The notes under the pieces are model-generated. The model searched no databases. It worked only from the letters and a program-made list of their open reading frames with translations, and was not told where the DNA came from. From Pseudomonas costantinii (lineage in GTDB: Bacteria > Pseudomonadota > Gammaproteobacteria > Pseudomonadales > Pseudomonadaceae): a DNA stretch of 64,000 nucleotides. Of this stretch, positions 42,749 to 51,020 are shown piece by piece. The stretch is from the NCBI RefSeq assembly GCF_001870435.1, contig NZ_MDDR01000057.1, forward strand, positions 248,001-312,000. Direction: 5' to 3'. The translations under genes were made by a program, and so were the position numbers. Within the stretch, counting starts at the first letter, position 1, and every line of letters starts with the position of its first letter.

Positions 42749-44032
42749 TTACGCGTCTGGCGCAGCCTTGGCAGCCGGCTCACTGTTTTCGTAGATATAC
42801 AGTGGCTTGGACTTACCTTCTATAACGCTTTCGTCGATCACCACTTTACTCACCTCGGACTGCGAGGGGATTTCGTACATGGTGTCGAGCAACACGCCTT
42901 CGAGGATCGAACGCAAACCACGTGCACCGGTTTTGCGCTCCAGTGCCCGCTTGGCCACCGATTTGAGAGCGTCGGTACGGAACTCGAGGTCTACACCTTC
43001 CATCTCGAACAACTTGGCGTATTGCTTGGTCAGGGCGTTTTTCGGCTCGGTGAGGATCTGAATCAACGCAGCCTCATCCAGCTCGTCCAACGTGGCCAGG
43101 ACCGGCAGACGGCCAACGAACTCCGGGATCAGACCGAACTTGACCAAGTCGTCAGGTTCGACTTCACGCAGGGACTCGCCCACCTTCTTGCCTTCTTCCT
43201 TGCTGCGCACTTCTGCACCGAAACCGATACCGCCACGGGTAGAACGCTGCTGAATAACTTTTTCCAGCCCGGAGAACGCACCGCCACAGATAAACAGGAT
43301 GTTGCGCGTATCAACCTGAAGGAATTCCTGCTGTGGATGCTTGCGGCCACCTTGTGGCGGTACGGAAGCAACCGTGCCTTCGATCAGTTTCAACAAAGCT
43401 TGCTGCACGCCTTCACCAGAAACGTCTCGGGTGATCGACGGGTTGTCGGATTTGCGAGAAATCTTGTCGATTTCATCGATATAGACAATACCCATCTGGG
43501 CTTTCTCTACGTCGTAGTCGCACTTCTGCAGCAATTTCTGAATGATGTTCTCGACGTCTTCACCCACATAGCCAGCCTCGGTGAGGGTGGTGGCGTCGGC
43601 GATAGTGAACGGAACGTTCAGCAGACGAGCGAGGGTTTCTGCAAGCAAGGTTTTACCCGAGCCTGTAGGACCGATCAGCAAGATGTTGCTCTTGCCGAGT
43701 TCGACTTCGTCGCCTTTCTTGTCACGCTGGTTCAGACGCTTGTAGTGGTTGTACACCGCTACGGCCAGAACCTTTTTTGCACGCTCTTGACCAATCACAT
43801 ACTGATCAAGGATGCCGCTGATTTCTTTAGGCGAAGGCAATTTATGCGCGCTGCTCTCGGCCTGGGCTTCCTGCACCTCCTCACGGATGATGTCATTGCA
43901 CAGGTCGACGCACTCGTCACAGATAAACACCGAGGGGCCGGCAATCAATTTACGTACTTCATGCTGGCTTTTGCCGCAGAAGGAGCAATAGAGCAGCTTG
44001 CCGTTGTCCTCGCCGTTGCGGGTGTCAGTCAT
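42749..44032 (-). CDS. clpX: ClpX, ATPase and unfoldase of the ClpXP protease
   Basis: A 427-residue AAA+ protein with an N-terminal four-Cys zinc-binding domain (CSFCGKSQ ... CDECVDLC), Walker A GPTGSGKT, Walker B VYIDEIDKI and the ClpP-docking loop region (near VGRLPVLATL). The ATG at 44032 (MTDTRNGEDNGKLLYC) is preferred over 44065. It unfolds tagged substrates and feeds them to ClpP, which is encoded just upstream. Confidence 0.97.
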   Translation of the reverse strand: MTDTRNGEDNGKLLYCSFCGKSQHEVRKLIAGPSVFICDECVDLCNDIIREEVQEAQAESSAHKLPSPKEISGILDQYVIGQERAKKVLAVAVYNHYKRLNQRDKKGDEVELGKSNILLIGPTGSGKTLLAETLARLLNVPFTIADATTLTEAGYVGEDVENIIQKLLQKCDYDVEKAQMGIVYIDEIDKISRKSDNPSITRDVSGEGVQQALLKLIEGTVASVPPQGGRKHPQQEFLQVDTRNILFICGGAFSGLEKVIQQRSTRGGIGFGAEVRSKEEGKKVGESLREVEPDDLVKFGLIPEFVGRLPVLATLDELDEAALIQILTEPKNALTKQYAKLFEMEGVDLEFRTDALKSVAKRALERKTGARGLRSILEGVLLDTMYEIPSQSEVSKVVIDESVIEGKSKPLYIYENSEPAAKAAPDA

Positions 44033-44068
44033 TCGTTCGATCCAAATCCGATAGGCTTGCAACACAAG

Positions 44069-44095
44069 ATGAAGGCTTATGCGGGCTTTTTCAAG
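44069..44095 (-). promoter_or_regulatory. possible sigma-32 promoter of clpX
   Basis: On the minus strand CTTGAA (44090-44095) and CTTCAT (44069-44074) are 15 bp apart. The -35 is perfect and the -10 matches CCCCAT at four of six bases. It overlaps a hairpin GCGGGCTT/AAGCCCGC (44081-44100). Confidence 0.35.
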
Positions 44096-44143
44096 CCCGC
44101 AAGTGGTCGGGCATGCCGACCAGCCCTATTTTGAGCGGCGTAA

Positions 44144-44779
44144 TTAAGCTGGGCGACGGTCAATCACTTTGTCGATCAGGCCATATGCTTGCGCAGCTTC
44201 GGCACTCATGAAGTTGTCGCGGTTGGTATCGCGCTCGATTTCTTCCAGGGTGCGCCCGCTGTGCTTGGCCATCAGCGTGTTGAGACGCTCACGAATAAAC
44301 AAGATTTCCTTGGCATGGATTTCGATATCCGAAGCCTGGCCCTGGAAACCGCCCAATGGCTGGTGAATCATTACGCGCGAGTTCGGCAGGCAGAAACGCT
44401 TGCCCTCGGCACCAGCGGTCAGCAGGAAAGCGCCCATGCTGCACGCCTGGCCGATGCAGGTAGTCGACACGTTCGGCTTGATGAACTGCATGGTGTCGTA
44501 GATCGACATGCCCGCCGTCACCGAACCGCCTGGGGAGTTGATGTAAAGATGGATGTCCTTGTCCGGGTTTTCCGCTTCAAGGAACAGCAGTTGCGCACAG
44601 ATCAGGTTAGCCATGTAGTCCTCTACCGGGCCAACCAGAAAGATCACTCGCTCCTTGAGCAGGCGCGAGTAGATGTCGTAGGCGCGTTCGCCACGAGCGG
44701 ACTGCTCGACAACCATCGGGACCAAGCCGCCAGCGGCCTGGATATCAGAGTTCTGCTGAATATAGGAATTACGGAACAT
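44144..44779 (-). CDS. clpP: ClpP, proteolytic subunit of ClpXP/ClpAP
   Basis: A 211-residue serine protease with a short propeptide. The catalytic triad is Ser114 (GQACSMGAF), His139 (MIHQPLGG) and Asp188 (TNRDNF). It forms double heptameric rings. Order tig-clpP-clpX is standard; the 111-bp gap to clpX holds a hairpin and a possible extra promoter. Confidence 0.97.
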   Translation of the reverse strand: MFRNSYIQQNSDIQAAGGLVPMVVEQSARGERAYDIYSRLLKERVIFLVGPVEDYMANLICAQLLFLEAENPDKDIHLYINSPGGSVTAGMSIYDTMQFIKPNVSTTCIGQACSMGAFLLTAGAEGKRFCLPNSRVMIHQPLGGFQGQASDIEIHAKEILFIRERLNTLMAKHSGRTLEEIERDTNRDNFMSAEAAQAYGLIDKVIDRRPA

Positions 44780-44818
44780 GCTCTGCAGTTACTCCCAAAT
44801 AGTCATGTCTTGAAAACG

Positions 44819-44845
44819 CATAAGCCAGCGCGAGGCTGGCTTATG
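44819..44845 (-). terminator. hairpin between tig and clpP
   Basis: CATAAGCCAGC (44819-44829) and GCTGGCTTATG (44835-44845) are perfect 11-bp arms with a 5-nt loop, followed on the minus strand by CGTTTTC. It is probably a terminator that lets clpPX be read separately from tig. Confidence 0.7.
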
Positions 44846-44870
44846 GTTGTATTTCAAACGAGTTGGACAA

Positions 44871-46181
44871 TCAGTCGGCTTGTGCTGCTTCCGCCGGCTT
44901 GACTGCTTCTTCGTAAGAGACCGCTTTGTCGGTCACCTTAGCCTTCTGCAGAACAGTATCCACAACTTGTTCTTCCAGCACAACCGAACGTACTTCGTTC
45001 AGTTGCTGGTCGTTCTTGTAGTACCAAGCCACAACCTGCTCAGGCTCCTGGTAGGCCGAAGCCATTTCCTGGATCATTTCGCGAACGCGGTCTTCGTCAG
45101 GCTTGAGGTCGAATTGATTGACCACTTCAGCCACAACCAGACCCAGTACAACGCGGCGCTTGGCTTGCTCTTCAAACAGCTCGGCCGGCAGTTGATCAGG
45201 CTTGATGTTGCCACCGAACTGCTGAACCGCTTGAACGCGCAGGCGATCCACTTCGTTGGACAGCAGAGCCTTAGGCACTTCGATCGGGTTGGCGGCCAGC
45301 AGACCGTCCATGACCTGATTCTTGACCTTGGACTTGATGGCCTGACGCAGCTCGCGTTCCATGTTCTTGCGAACTTCGGTACGGAAGCCTTCGATGCCGG
45401 TCTCCTTGATACCGAATTGAGCGAAGAACTCTTCGTTCAGCTCTGGCAGCTTAGGCTCGGAAACACTGTTGACGGTAACGGTGAACTCGGCGGCTTTGCC
45501 AGCCAGGTCCAGGTTCTGGTAGTCAGCAGGGAAAGTCAGGTTCAGAACGCGCTCTTCGCCGGCTTTAGCGCCAACCAGGCCGTCTTCGAAACCAGGGATC
45601 ATGCGGTTGGAACCCAGCACCAGCTGAGTACCCTTGGCGGAGCCGCCAGCGAACACTTCGCCGTCAACCTTGCCAACGAAATCGATGTTCAGTTGGTCTT
45701 CGTTCTGGGCAGCGCGATCAGCCACTTCGAAACGAGTGTTCTGCTTGCGCAGGACTTCCAGCATGTTGTCCAGGTCGCTATCCGCCACGTCAGCGCTCAG
45801 GCGCTCAACGGCGATGGAGTCGAAACCGGCAACGGTGAACTCCGGGAACACTTCGAATACGGCAACGTATTCCAGGTCCTTGCCCGCTTCCAAAGACTTA
45901 GGCTCGATCGAAGGCTGACCGGCAGGCTTCAGGTTTTGCGCTTCAACAGCTTCGTAGAAGGAAGCCTGGATCACGTCACCCACAGCGTCCTGACGCGCAT
46001 CGGCGCCAAAACGACGCTTGATTTCGCTCATTGGCACTTTGCCTGGACGGAAGCCAGCGATCTTGGCCTTTTGGGCAGTCTGCTGCAGACGCTTGTTGAC
46101 CGCAGTCTCAATACGCTCTGCCGGCACGGTGATGCTCAGGCGGCGCTCGATAGCAGTAGTATTTTCAACAGAAACTTGCAT
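44871..46181 (-). CDS. tig: trigger factor, ribosome-associated chaperone and PPIase
   Basis: A 436-residue protein with an N-terminal ribosome-binding domain (MQVSVENTTAIERRLSITVPAER, with the GFRPGKVPMSEI loop), an FKBP-type PPIase domain (NEDQLNIDFVGKVDGEVFAGG) and a C-terminal chaperone domain. It binds nascent chains at the exit tunnel. The ATG at 46181 gives the canonical N-terminus; the longer frame to 46244 is rejected. Confidence 0.97.
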   Translation of the reverse strand: MQVSVENTTAIERRLSITVPAERIETAVNKRLQQTAQKAKIAGFRPGKVPMSEIKRRFGADARQDAVGDVIQASFYEAVEAQNLKPAGQPSIEPKSLEAGKDLEYVAVFEVFPEFTVAGFDSIAVERLSADVADSDLDNMLEVLRKQNTRFEVADRAAQNEDQLNIDFVGKVDGEVFAGGSAKGTQLVLGSNRMIPGFEDGLVGAKAGEERVLNLTFPADYQNLDLAGKAAEFTVTVNSVSEPKLPELNEEFFAQFGIKETGIEGFRTEVRKNMERELRQAIKSKVKNQVMDGLLAANPIEVPKALLSNEVDRLRVQAVQQFGGNIKPDQLPAELFEEQAKRRVVLGLVVAEVVNQFDLKPDEDRVREMIQEMASAYQEPEQVVAWYYKNDQQLNEVRSVVLEEQVVDTVLQKAKVTDKAVSYEEAVKPAEAAQAD

Positions 46182-46242
46182 GAATATTCCTCGTTGCACA
46201 GACGTTAGCCGGCCGTTTCCGACCCCAGAATCAAGGGCATGC

Positions 46243-46271
46243 ATTCTAGTGGGTCAAACTCAAGAAGTCAC
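46243..46271 (-). promoter_or_regulatory. possible sigma-70 promoter of tig
   Basis: On the minus strand GTGACT (46266-46271) and TAGAAT (46243-46248) are 17 bp apart. It lies 62 bp before the tig start. No other clear promoter was seen. Confidence 0.4.
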
Positions 46272-46762
46272 CCTACTGAAAACGGGTAGAAAAACAGCAG
46301 GCCATTTATAGGTTCAAGTGCACGCATGCACCTCATCCCGTTAGCAAATACAGCTCATCACGCCAGGGCTCTGCATCAACCCTTCTATATATAGAAGAGC
46401 CTGGACACACTCCCCGACTACCGACCTTGCAAACAAGACCGGAGGGCACGGCGGCAGCATCGAGAAACACAAAAACGACGAAACGCCCCGCCCTAAAAAC
46501 TCAAAACACTCAAACAAAAACGGCACAGCCCTTTTCCAGGTACTGCGCCGTTATTCGCTATTAAATAGCTGCACCAACCCCGATATAGCCTCGGATCAGT
46601 TTTACACGCTCAAAACCGGCAACGATTCTAACGCCAAGGCATTGAGAATGCTTGTTTTTTATTGGCGTCAATAACTATCGGACACCCGACACAGATCAAT
46701 AGCGGAAAACCCCAAGCCCCTCCCGTCAGCACATACGAGAGGGGACATTTCCAGGCACAAAA
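46272..46762. other. intergenic stretch without recognised gene
   Basis: About 490 bp between the tig promoter region and the tRNA operon terminator. It holds short AT-rich runs (TATATATAGAAG near 46386) and a weak GGCAC...GTGCC-like pairing near 46520-46550. The small open frames here lack ribosome-binding sites. I see no conserved gene. Confidence 0.5.
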
Positions 46763-46793
46763 AAAAGCGCCAGATCAATGATCTGGCGCTTTT
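46763..46793 (-). terminator. terminator of the tRNA operon
   Basis: AAAAGCGCCAGATCA and TGATCTGGCGCTTTT are perfect inverted arms meeting at one base. It lies 8 bp after the last tRNA-His, with T-runs on both strands. Confidence 0.85.
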
Positions 46794-46800
46794 CCGAATA

Positions 46801-46876
46801 TGGGGTGGACGAAGGGGATCGAACCCTCGACAACGGGAGTCACAATCCCGTGCTCTACCAACTGAGCTACGCCCAC
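46801..46876 (-). tRNA. tRNA-His (GTG)
   Basis: On the minus strand GTGGGCG pairs with the 3' stem before CCA. The anticodon loop ATTGTGACT gives GTG, and the T-loop is GGTTCGATCC. The base before the 5' end (46877) would give the extra G-1 typical of tRNA-His. It is the last tRNA of the operon and nearly identical to the copy at 47094. Confidence 0.96.
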
Positions 46877-46952
46877 CATATTGCATCAACAAAGAACTCG
46901 AACATCTTCTTTGTCTAGCCTTACCCAACCCGAAGGCCGAGTGAAGCTTAAT

Positions 46953-47037
46953 TGGTGCGGATGAAGAGACTCGAACTCTTACGCCTCGCGGCGCTGGAAC
47001 CTAAATCCAGTGTGTCTACCAATTCCACCACATCCGC
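46953..47037 (-). tRNA. tRNA-Leu (TAG)
   Basis: An 85-nt class II tRNA on the minus strand with acceptor GCGGATG, anticodon loop GATTTAGGT (TAG), a long variable arm (GCGCCGCGAGGCG) and encoded CCA. Confidence 0.96.
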
Positions 47038-47055
47038 GCTTGAAGCTCTTAAAGC

Positions 47056-47086
47056 AAAGGCGCCAGACGATTAATCTGGCGCCTTT
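47056..47086 (-). terminator. internal terminator-like hairpin in the tRNA operon
   Basis: AAAGGCGCCAGA (47056-47067) and TCTGGCGCCTTT (47075-47086) are perfect arms with a 7-nt loop. It lies 7 bp after the upstream tRNA-His. The stem sequence closely resembles the terminal hairpin at 46763, so it may be a duplicated terminator or a processing signal. Confidence 0.7.
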
Positions 47087-47093
47087 TAAAATA

Positions 47094-47169
47094 TGGGGTG
47101 GACGAAGGGGATCGAACCCTCGACAACGGGAGTCACAATCCCGTGCTCTACCAACTGAGCTACGCCCAC
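47094..47169 (-). tRNA. tRNA-His (GTG), upstream copy
   Basis: Same sequence features as the copy at 46801: anticodon GTG, 7-bp acceptor stem from GTGGGCG and encoded CCA. Confidence 0.96.
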
Positions 47170-47201
47170 CATATAGCGCTACTTGTGCCAAAGCTGCCTA
47201 A

Positions 47202-47278
47202 TGGCGCACCCGGCAGGACTCGAACCTGCGACCATCCGCTTAGAAGGCGGATGCTCTATCCAGCTGAGCTACGGGCGC
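47202..47278 (-). tRNA. tRNA-Arg (TCT)
   Basis: A 77-nt tRNA on the minus strand: acceptor GCGCCCG, anticodon loop CCTTCTAAG (TCT), T-loop GGTTCGAGTCC and encoded CCA. It is the first gene of the tRNA operon. Confidence 0.96.
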
Positions 47279-47392
47279 CTTATTAATCTGTACTCTTGGA
47301 GGATTACAAACTAAGTGCTTCCAGCCTTACAGAATAACAATTCTGCTTGACCTTCTTAACCAGTGCTAGGCTGTGCCCGACAAGTGCGACGA

Positions 47393-47421
47393 ATAGTATA
47401 GACGGCCCGGAAAGCCGTCAA
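47393..47421 (-). promoter_or_regulatory. strong promoter of the tRNA operon with UP-like element
   Basis: On the minus strand TTGACG (47416-47421) and TACTAT (47393-47398) are 17 bp apart. Upstream of the -35, at 47422-47457, lies an A/T-rich tract (AAATAAAATC, T-run, A-run) like an UP element. It points to tRNA-Arg, about 115 bp downstream. Confidence 0.65.
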
Positions 47422-47553
47422 ATCTTTTTTGAAAAAAACTGATTTTATTTAAGGAGTTAGGGCAATTTGCAGACCAAGCGCCTTTGCCCTCACGCCTTGG
47501 CATGCGAGAATGCGCACACTTTTCTTCCCCCTCTCGATGGTTAATCACGCGTA

Positions 47554-48408
47554 ATGACTGCACAACTTATCGACGGCAAATCAATCGCCGCCAGCCTGCG
47601 CCAGCAGATCGCCAAACGAGTCACCGAGCGCCGCCTGCAAGGCCTGCGCACGCCTGGCCTCGCGGTGATCCTGGTCGGCAGCGATCCTGCCTCTCAGGTT
47701 TATGTCTCGCACAAGCGTAAAGACTGCGAAGAGGTCGGCTTTATTTCCAAGGCCTACGACCTGCCTTCCGAGACCACCCAACAGGCACTTACCGACCTGA
47801 TCGACAGCCTCAACGATGACCCAAGCATCGACGGCATCCTGCTTCAATTGCCGCTGCCTGAGCACCTGGACGCCTCCAAGTTGCTGGAGCGCATCCGCCC
47901 GGACAAAGATGTCGATGGTTTCCATCCTTATAACGTCGGCCGTCTGGCACAGCGTATTCCGCTGCTGCGTCCGTGCACTCCGAAAGGCATCATGACCCTG
48001 CTGGAAAGCACCGGCGTGGATCTGTACGGCCTCGATGCCGTGATCGTTGGTGCATCCAACATCGTGGGCCGCCCGATGGCCATGGAGCTGCTGCTGGCCG
48101 GCTGCACCGTAACCGTCACCCACCGTTTCACCAAGGACCTGGCCGGCCACGTCGGTCGTGCTGACCTGGTAGTCGTCGCCGCCGGTAAGCCGGGCCTGGT
48201 GAAAGGTGAGTGGATCAAGGAAGGCGCCATCGTTATCGATGTGGGCATCAACCGCCAGGAAGACGGTAAGCTGGTGGGCGATGTGGTGTACGAAACCGCC
48301 CTGCCCCGCGCCGGATGGATCACGCCAGTACCAGGTGGTGTTGGTCCGATGACCCGCGCCTGCCTGCTGGAAAATACGCTGTATGCGGCAGAAACCCTGC
48401 ACAGCTAA
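47554..48408 (+). CDS. folD: bifunctional methylenetetrahydrofolate dehydrogenase/cyclohydrolase
   Basis: A 284-residue enzyme with catalytic Tyr50 and Lys54 in YVSHKRKDCEEVG, the signature PGGVGPMTRACLLENT at the C-terminus and the nucleotide-binding VIVGASNIVGRPMAMELL. It interconverts methylene-, methenyl- and formyl-tetrahydrofolate in one-carbon metabolism. It is divergent from the tRNA operon, the same neighbourhood as in other Pseudomonas. Confidence 0.97.
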   Translation: MTAQLIDGKSIAASLRQQIAKRVTERRLQGLRTPGLAVILVGSDPASQVYVSHKRKDCEEVGFISKAYDLPSETTQQALTDLIDSLNDDPSIDGILLQLPLPEHLDASKLLERIRPDKDVDGFHPYNVGRLAQRIPLLRPCTPKGIMTLLESTGVDLYGLDAVIVGASNIVGRPMAMELLLAGCTVTVTHRFTKDLAGHVGRADLVVVAAGKPGLVKGEWIKEGAIVIDVGINRQEDGKLVGDVVYETALPRAGWITPVPGGVGPMTRACLLENTLYAAETLHS

Positions 48409-48423
48409 TAACCAGTAGTACTG

Positions 48424-48453
48424 AAAAAGCCCTGCCTTATCGCAGGGCTTTTT
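48424..48453 (+). terminator. folD terminator
   Basis: AAAAAGCCCTGC (48424-48435) and GCAGGGCTTTTT (48442-48453) form a 12-bp stem with a 6-nt loop. Confidence 0.92.
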
Positions 48454-48617
48454 ATTGCCCGAAAGAAAACCTGTTTTTTCTTAGTTTTTAAGCACTTTCG
48501 TCCGGTTCTCGAAGAACATTCGACAGTTTCTGATCCATACTTCTAGAATGTAACGTAATTTGTCAAAAAGCCGGTTCCCTAACGGTATTTCCTTACTTTT
48601 TTAGCGAGTTCATCCGC

Positions 48618-49541
48618 GTGAAAATTCGTCTCTCTATCGTCAGCCTATTTTTTGCATTGACAGGCACCTTCGCGCACGCCGCCGAAACCACCCAGGCCCC
48701 GCGTGATACCTCCAAACTGAAAATCGCTTCCGGCAGCGCCATGCTCGTGGACCTGCAGACCAACAAGGTCATCTACTCCAGCAACCCCGACGTGGTGGTA
48801 CCCATCGCTTCGGTGAGCAAACTGATGACTGGCCTTGTGGTGCTGGAAGCCAAGCAGAACATGGACGAATACATCGATATCAACATCAAAGACACACCGG
48901 AAATGAAAGGCGTGTTCTCCCGAGTGAAAATCGGCAGCGAAATGCCGCGCAAGGAAATGCTGCTGATCGCCCTGATGTCCTCGGAAAACCGCGCGGCCGC
49001 CAGCCTGGCCCACCACTATCCGGGTGGCTACCCAGCGTTTATCGCAGCGATGAACGCCAAGGCCAAGGCGCTGGGCATGACCAGCACTCACTATGTTGAG
49101 CCTACCGGCCTGTCGATTCACAACGTGTCCACCGCACGCGATTTGAGCAAGTTGCTGGCTGCCGCACGCAAGTACCCGATGCTCAGCCAACTGAGCACCA
49201 CCAAGGAAAAGACCGTATCGTTCCGCAAGCCCAACTACACCCTGGGTTTCTCCAACACCGACCACCTGATCAACCGTGCCAACTGGGATATCAAGCTGAC
49301 CAAGACCGGTTTCACCAATCAGGCCGGCCATTGCCTGGTGCTGGTGACAACGATGGGTAACCGTCAGGTATCGTTGGTAATCCTCGACGCCTTCGGCAAA
49401 CTCACCCACTTCGCCGATGCCACCCGCATCCGCAACTGGGTCGAAACCGGCAAGAGTGGTTCGGTGCCGGATGTGGCACTGCGCTACAAGGCTGATAAGA
49501 ATTTGAAGAACCGCCCGAACGCTGCAGAAGTCAGTCGCTAA
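48618..49541 (+). CDS. pbpG: D-alanyl-D-alanine endopeptidase, PBP7/8 type
   Basis: A 307-residue periplasmic S11-family penicillin-binding protein. A signal peptide (IRLSIVSLFFALTGTFAHA) precedes the three active-site motifs: S65-V-S-K68, S122-E-N124 and K229-T-G231. It cuts DD-crosslinks in peptidoglycan. It starts with GTG at 48618, which places the signal peptide directly at the N-terminus; the ribosome-binding site is weak. Confidence 0.92.
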   Translation: MKIRLSIVSLFFALTGTFAHAAETTQAPRDTSKLKIASGSAMLVDLQTNKVIYSSNPDVVVPIASVSKLMTGLVVLEAKQNMDEYIDINIKDTPEMKGVFSRVKIGSEMPRKEMLLIALMSSENRAAASLAHHYPGGYPAFIAAMNAKAKALGMTSTHYVEPTGLSIHNVSTARDLSKLLAAARKYPMLSQLSTTKEKTVSFRKPNYTLGFSNTDHLINRANWDIKLTKTGFTNQAGHCLVLVTTMGNRQVSLVILDAFGKLTHFADATRIRNWVETGKSGSVPDVALRYKADKNLKNRPNAAEVSR

Positions 49542-49554
49542 GCGACGCTCCAAA

Positions 49555-49580
49555 AAAAACGGCGCCTGAGCGCCGTTTTT
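49555..49580. terminator. bidirectional terminator between pbpG and the C39-like gene
   Basis: AAAAACGGCGC (49555-49565) and GCGCCGTTTTT (49570-49580) form an 11-bp stem with loop CTGA. A/T runs on both sides serve the two convergent genes. Confidence 0.9.
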
Positions 49581-50242
49581 TATTTTCTTTCCGCCAACAC
49601 CTTGAGGGCCTGCGCCGCCGCCTGTTCCTGCCCGGCCTGTGCAGTGGCATTCGCCGAGTCGCGCCAACGCTGTGCATCCACCTTCGCCGGCAACTGGCTC
49701 GGGCGCTGAGTCAAGATCGCCCAGTTGCCAGCACTTTTCCACGCCGACTCAAAGTCACTGAAGCTCATCAACAATCGCCGATCCATCCCCGAGCGCAACA
49801 GCACCGTGCTCTTCTGCTGGTTGAACCCCACCACCACAACATACCGCGTGCCGGACCACATACTGGGGTTGATCCGCGCCATCACCGGGTAACCCGCCGC
49901 CACCTGCGCCAGCACCGCCGTCAGTTGGGTATCCAGCGGATACACCATCAACCCGTACTCGCGCGCCAGCACCTGCATGTTTCGCTCAAGACCCGCCTCG
50001 GCGCCGGGCAAGTGCAGCGGCTTGTCCAACAAACCGGGTGTCATCACGATGCCTTGTTGCGACAGCATGCTGGCTAAAGCGCTGGGACCGCTCTGGTAGG
50101 CCTCGCTGCGAAAGGCTGGCACGCTGTTAAGTTCGACGCGCTCCGGCAGGCCCGCCAGTTTCGAGGGGTGCCCGGAACACGCCGCAAGCCCCAGGGCGCA
50201 GGCCAACAGCAAGGAGGTTTTAACATTCGACCGTAACCGCAA
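49580..50242 (-). CDS. C39-like peptidase-fold lipoprotein without catalytic Cys/His
   Basis: A 220-residue lipoprotein (lipobox LAAC, Cys22). The body resembles C39-type cysteine peptidase domains of the PA2778 kind: VPAFRSEAYQSGPSALASML corresponds to the motif where QCGPAAL is expected, but Ser51 replaces the catalytic Cys. The segment GTRYVVVVGF has Arg133 where HYVVV is usual. It may bind peptides without cutting them. The TTG at 50242 is the only plausible start, since a stop lies two codons upstream and AAGAGAG precedes it. Confidence 0.65.
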   Translation of the reverse strand: MRLRSNVKTSLLLACALGLAACSGHPSKLAGLPERVELNSVPAFRSEAYQSGPSALASMLSQQGIVMTPGLLDKPLHLPGAEAGLERNMQVLAREYGLMVYPLDTQLTAVLAQVAAGYPVMARINPSMWSGTRYVVVVGFNQQKSTVLLRSGMDRRLLMSFSDFESAWKSAGNWAILTQRPSQLPAKVDAQRWRDSANATAQAGQEQAAAQALKVLAERK

Positions 50243-50451
50243 TTTTTTACTCTCTTGATCAACTGCCGGTGAGGGCCTTGATCATAGGGCGCCCGGCAAC
50301 GCGGGTATAGCCTTGAACGTTAGTAAAACGCCCGTGATAGAGCAAAGAAGTTGGACTGACTCGACCATTGGTCAATAGCGGGCAACCGCCAGGTGGCTAG
50401 ACTGTCGATTGAGAAGACTGTGTGCCCCGTGTGGGGCGAAAGGAGGCCCGA

Positions 50452-50613
50452 ATGAGCCTTGCTACAACGATTTTCCTGTTGATCTGCGGCTGGCTGGCGG
50501 TAGCCGGCGCCATGCTGTGGGGGATCATGCGCGTTACCCGCCGGCATCATCACCCCCACGTCAAACCCACTGCACCCGCCAAACCGCATACGGCGACGGT
50601 GCACCATGCCTAG
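50452..50613 (+). CDS. 53-residue single-pass membrane protein with His-rich tail
   Basis: The frame starts at ATG 50452 with a very strong ribosome-binding site (AAGGAGG, 5 nt spacing). A membrane helix (about 6-26, TIFLLICGWLAVAGAMLWGI) is followed by a basic stretch (RVTRRHHH) and a tail with eight His in total (HHHPHVKPTAPAKPHTATVHH). The tail could bind metal (inference). Function unknown. The stop overlaps by 4 nt the stop of the convergent lipoprotein gene. Confidence 0.75.
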   Translation: MSLATTIFLLICGWLAVAGAMLWGIMRVTRRHHHPHVKPTAPAKPHTATVHHA

Positions 50614-51020
50614 CCTGGCATGCAGTTGAAGTCCTGAGTCGAGGCGACTTCCTTTCCGTGACCGTCCTTGAGGACAGCACGTACGGTAGTGCCCAGGCTC
50701 GATTCCACCAGGGTGTAATGCTCGCCCGCCTTGAAGTTCTTGTACTCGACCCGGCCCTGGCAGTCCTGCTGGTTGTCGTCGCCGGCTTCTTCCTCGAACA
50801 ACGTCACGTCAAGGCGATGGTCCCCCGGGGTCACTTCAAAGAAGCGCCCGTCATCCACACGCTTGCCATCAACGCGCTCGGCCATCAGGTCGTTCGGCGC
50901 TTCCTCTTTTAATCCAATCCACGCTTCGCTCGGGTCAGCTTTCGGGATCGGGCCGGCACACGCCGACAGTAGCAATACAGCACCGAGGGCGGGAATCAAC
51001 AACAAGGGTTTAAGTGACAT
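50610..51020 (-). CDS. small lipoprotein of unknown function
   Basis: A 136-residue lipoprotein (LLLSAC, Cys21). The mature part is acidic, with EEEAGDDNQQDCQGRVEYKNFKAGEHYTL in part and two further Cys, near DCQGR and FNCMPG, that could form a disulfide. The pattern of a short beta-rich domain with PGDHRLDVTL resembles lipoproteins that carry PEGA-like or DUF-type folds, but I do not recognise a family. GGAG lies before the ATG at 51020. Confidence 0.72.
   Translation of the reverse strand: MSLKPLLLIPALGAVLLLSACAGPIPKADPSEAWIGLKEEAPNDLMAERVDGKRVDDGRFFEVTPGDHRLDVTLFEEEAGDDNQQDCQGRVEYKNFKAGEHYTLVESSLGTTVRAVLKDGHGKEVASTQDFNCMPG

Noticed and set aside
44847..46208. 453-codon plus-strand open frame
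   Set aside because: Antisense of tig; the tig protein has all expected domains.
46668..47286. Short frames with the sequence GGRSSVGRARDCDSRCRGFDP
   Set aside because: This is the well-known spurious translation of tRNA-His genes.
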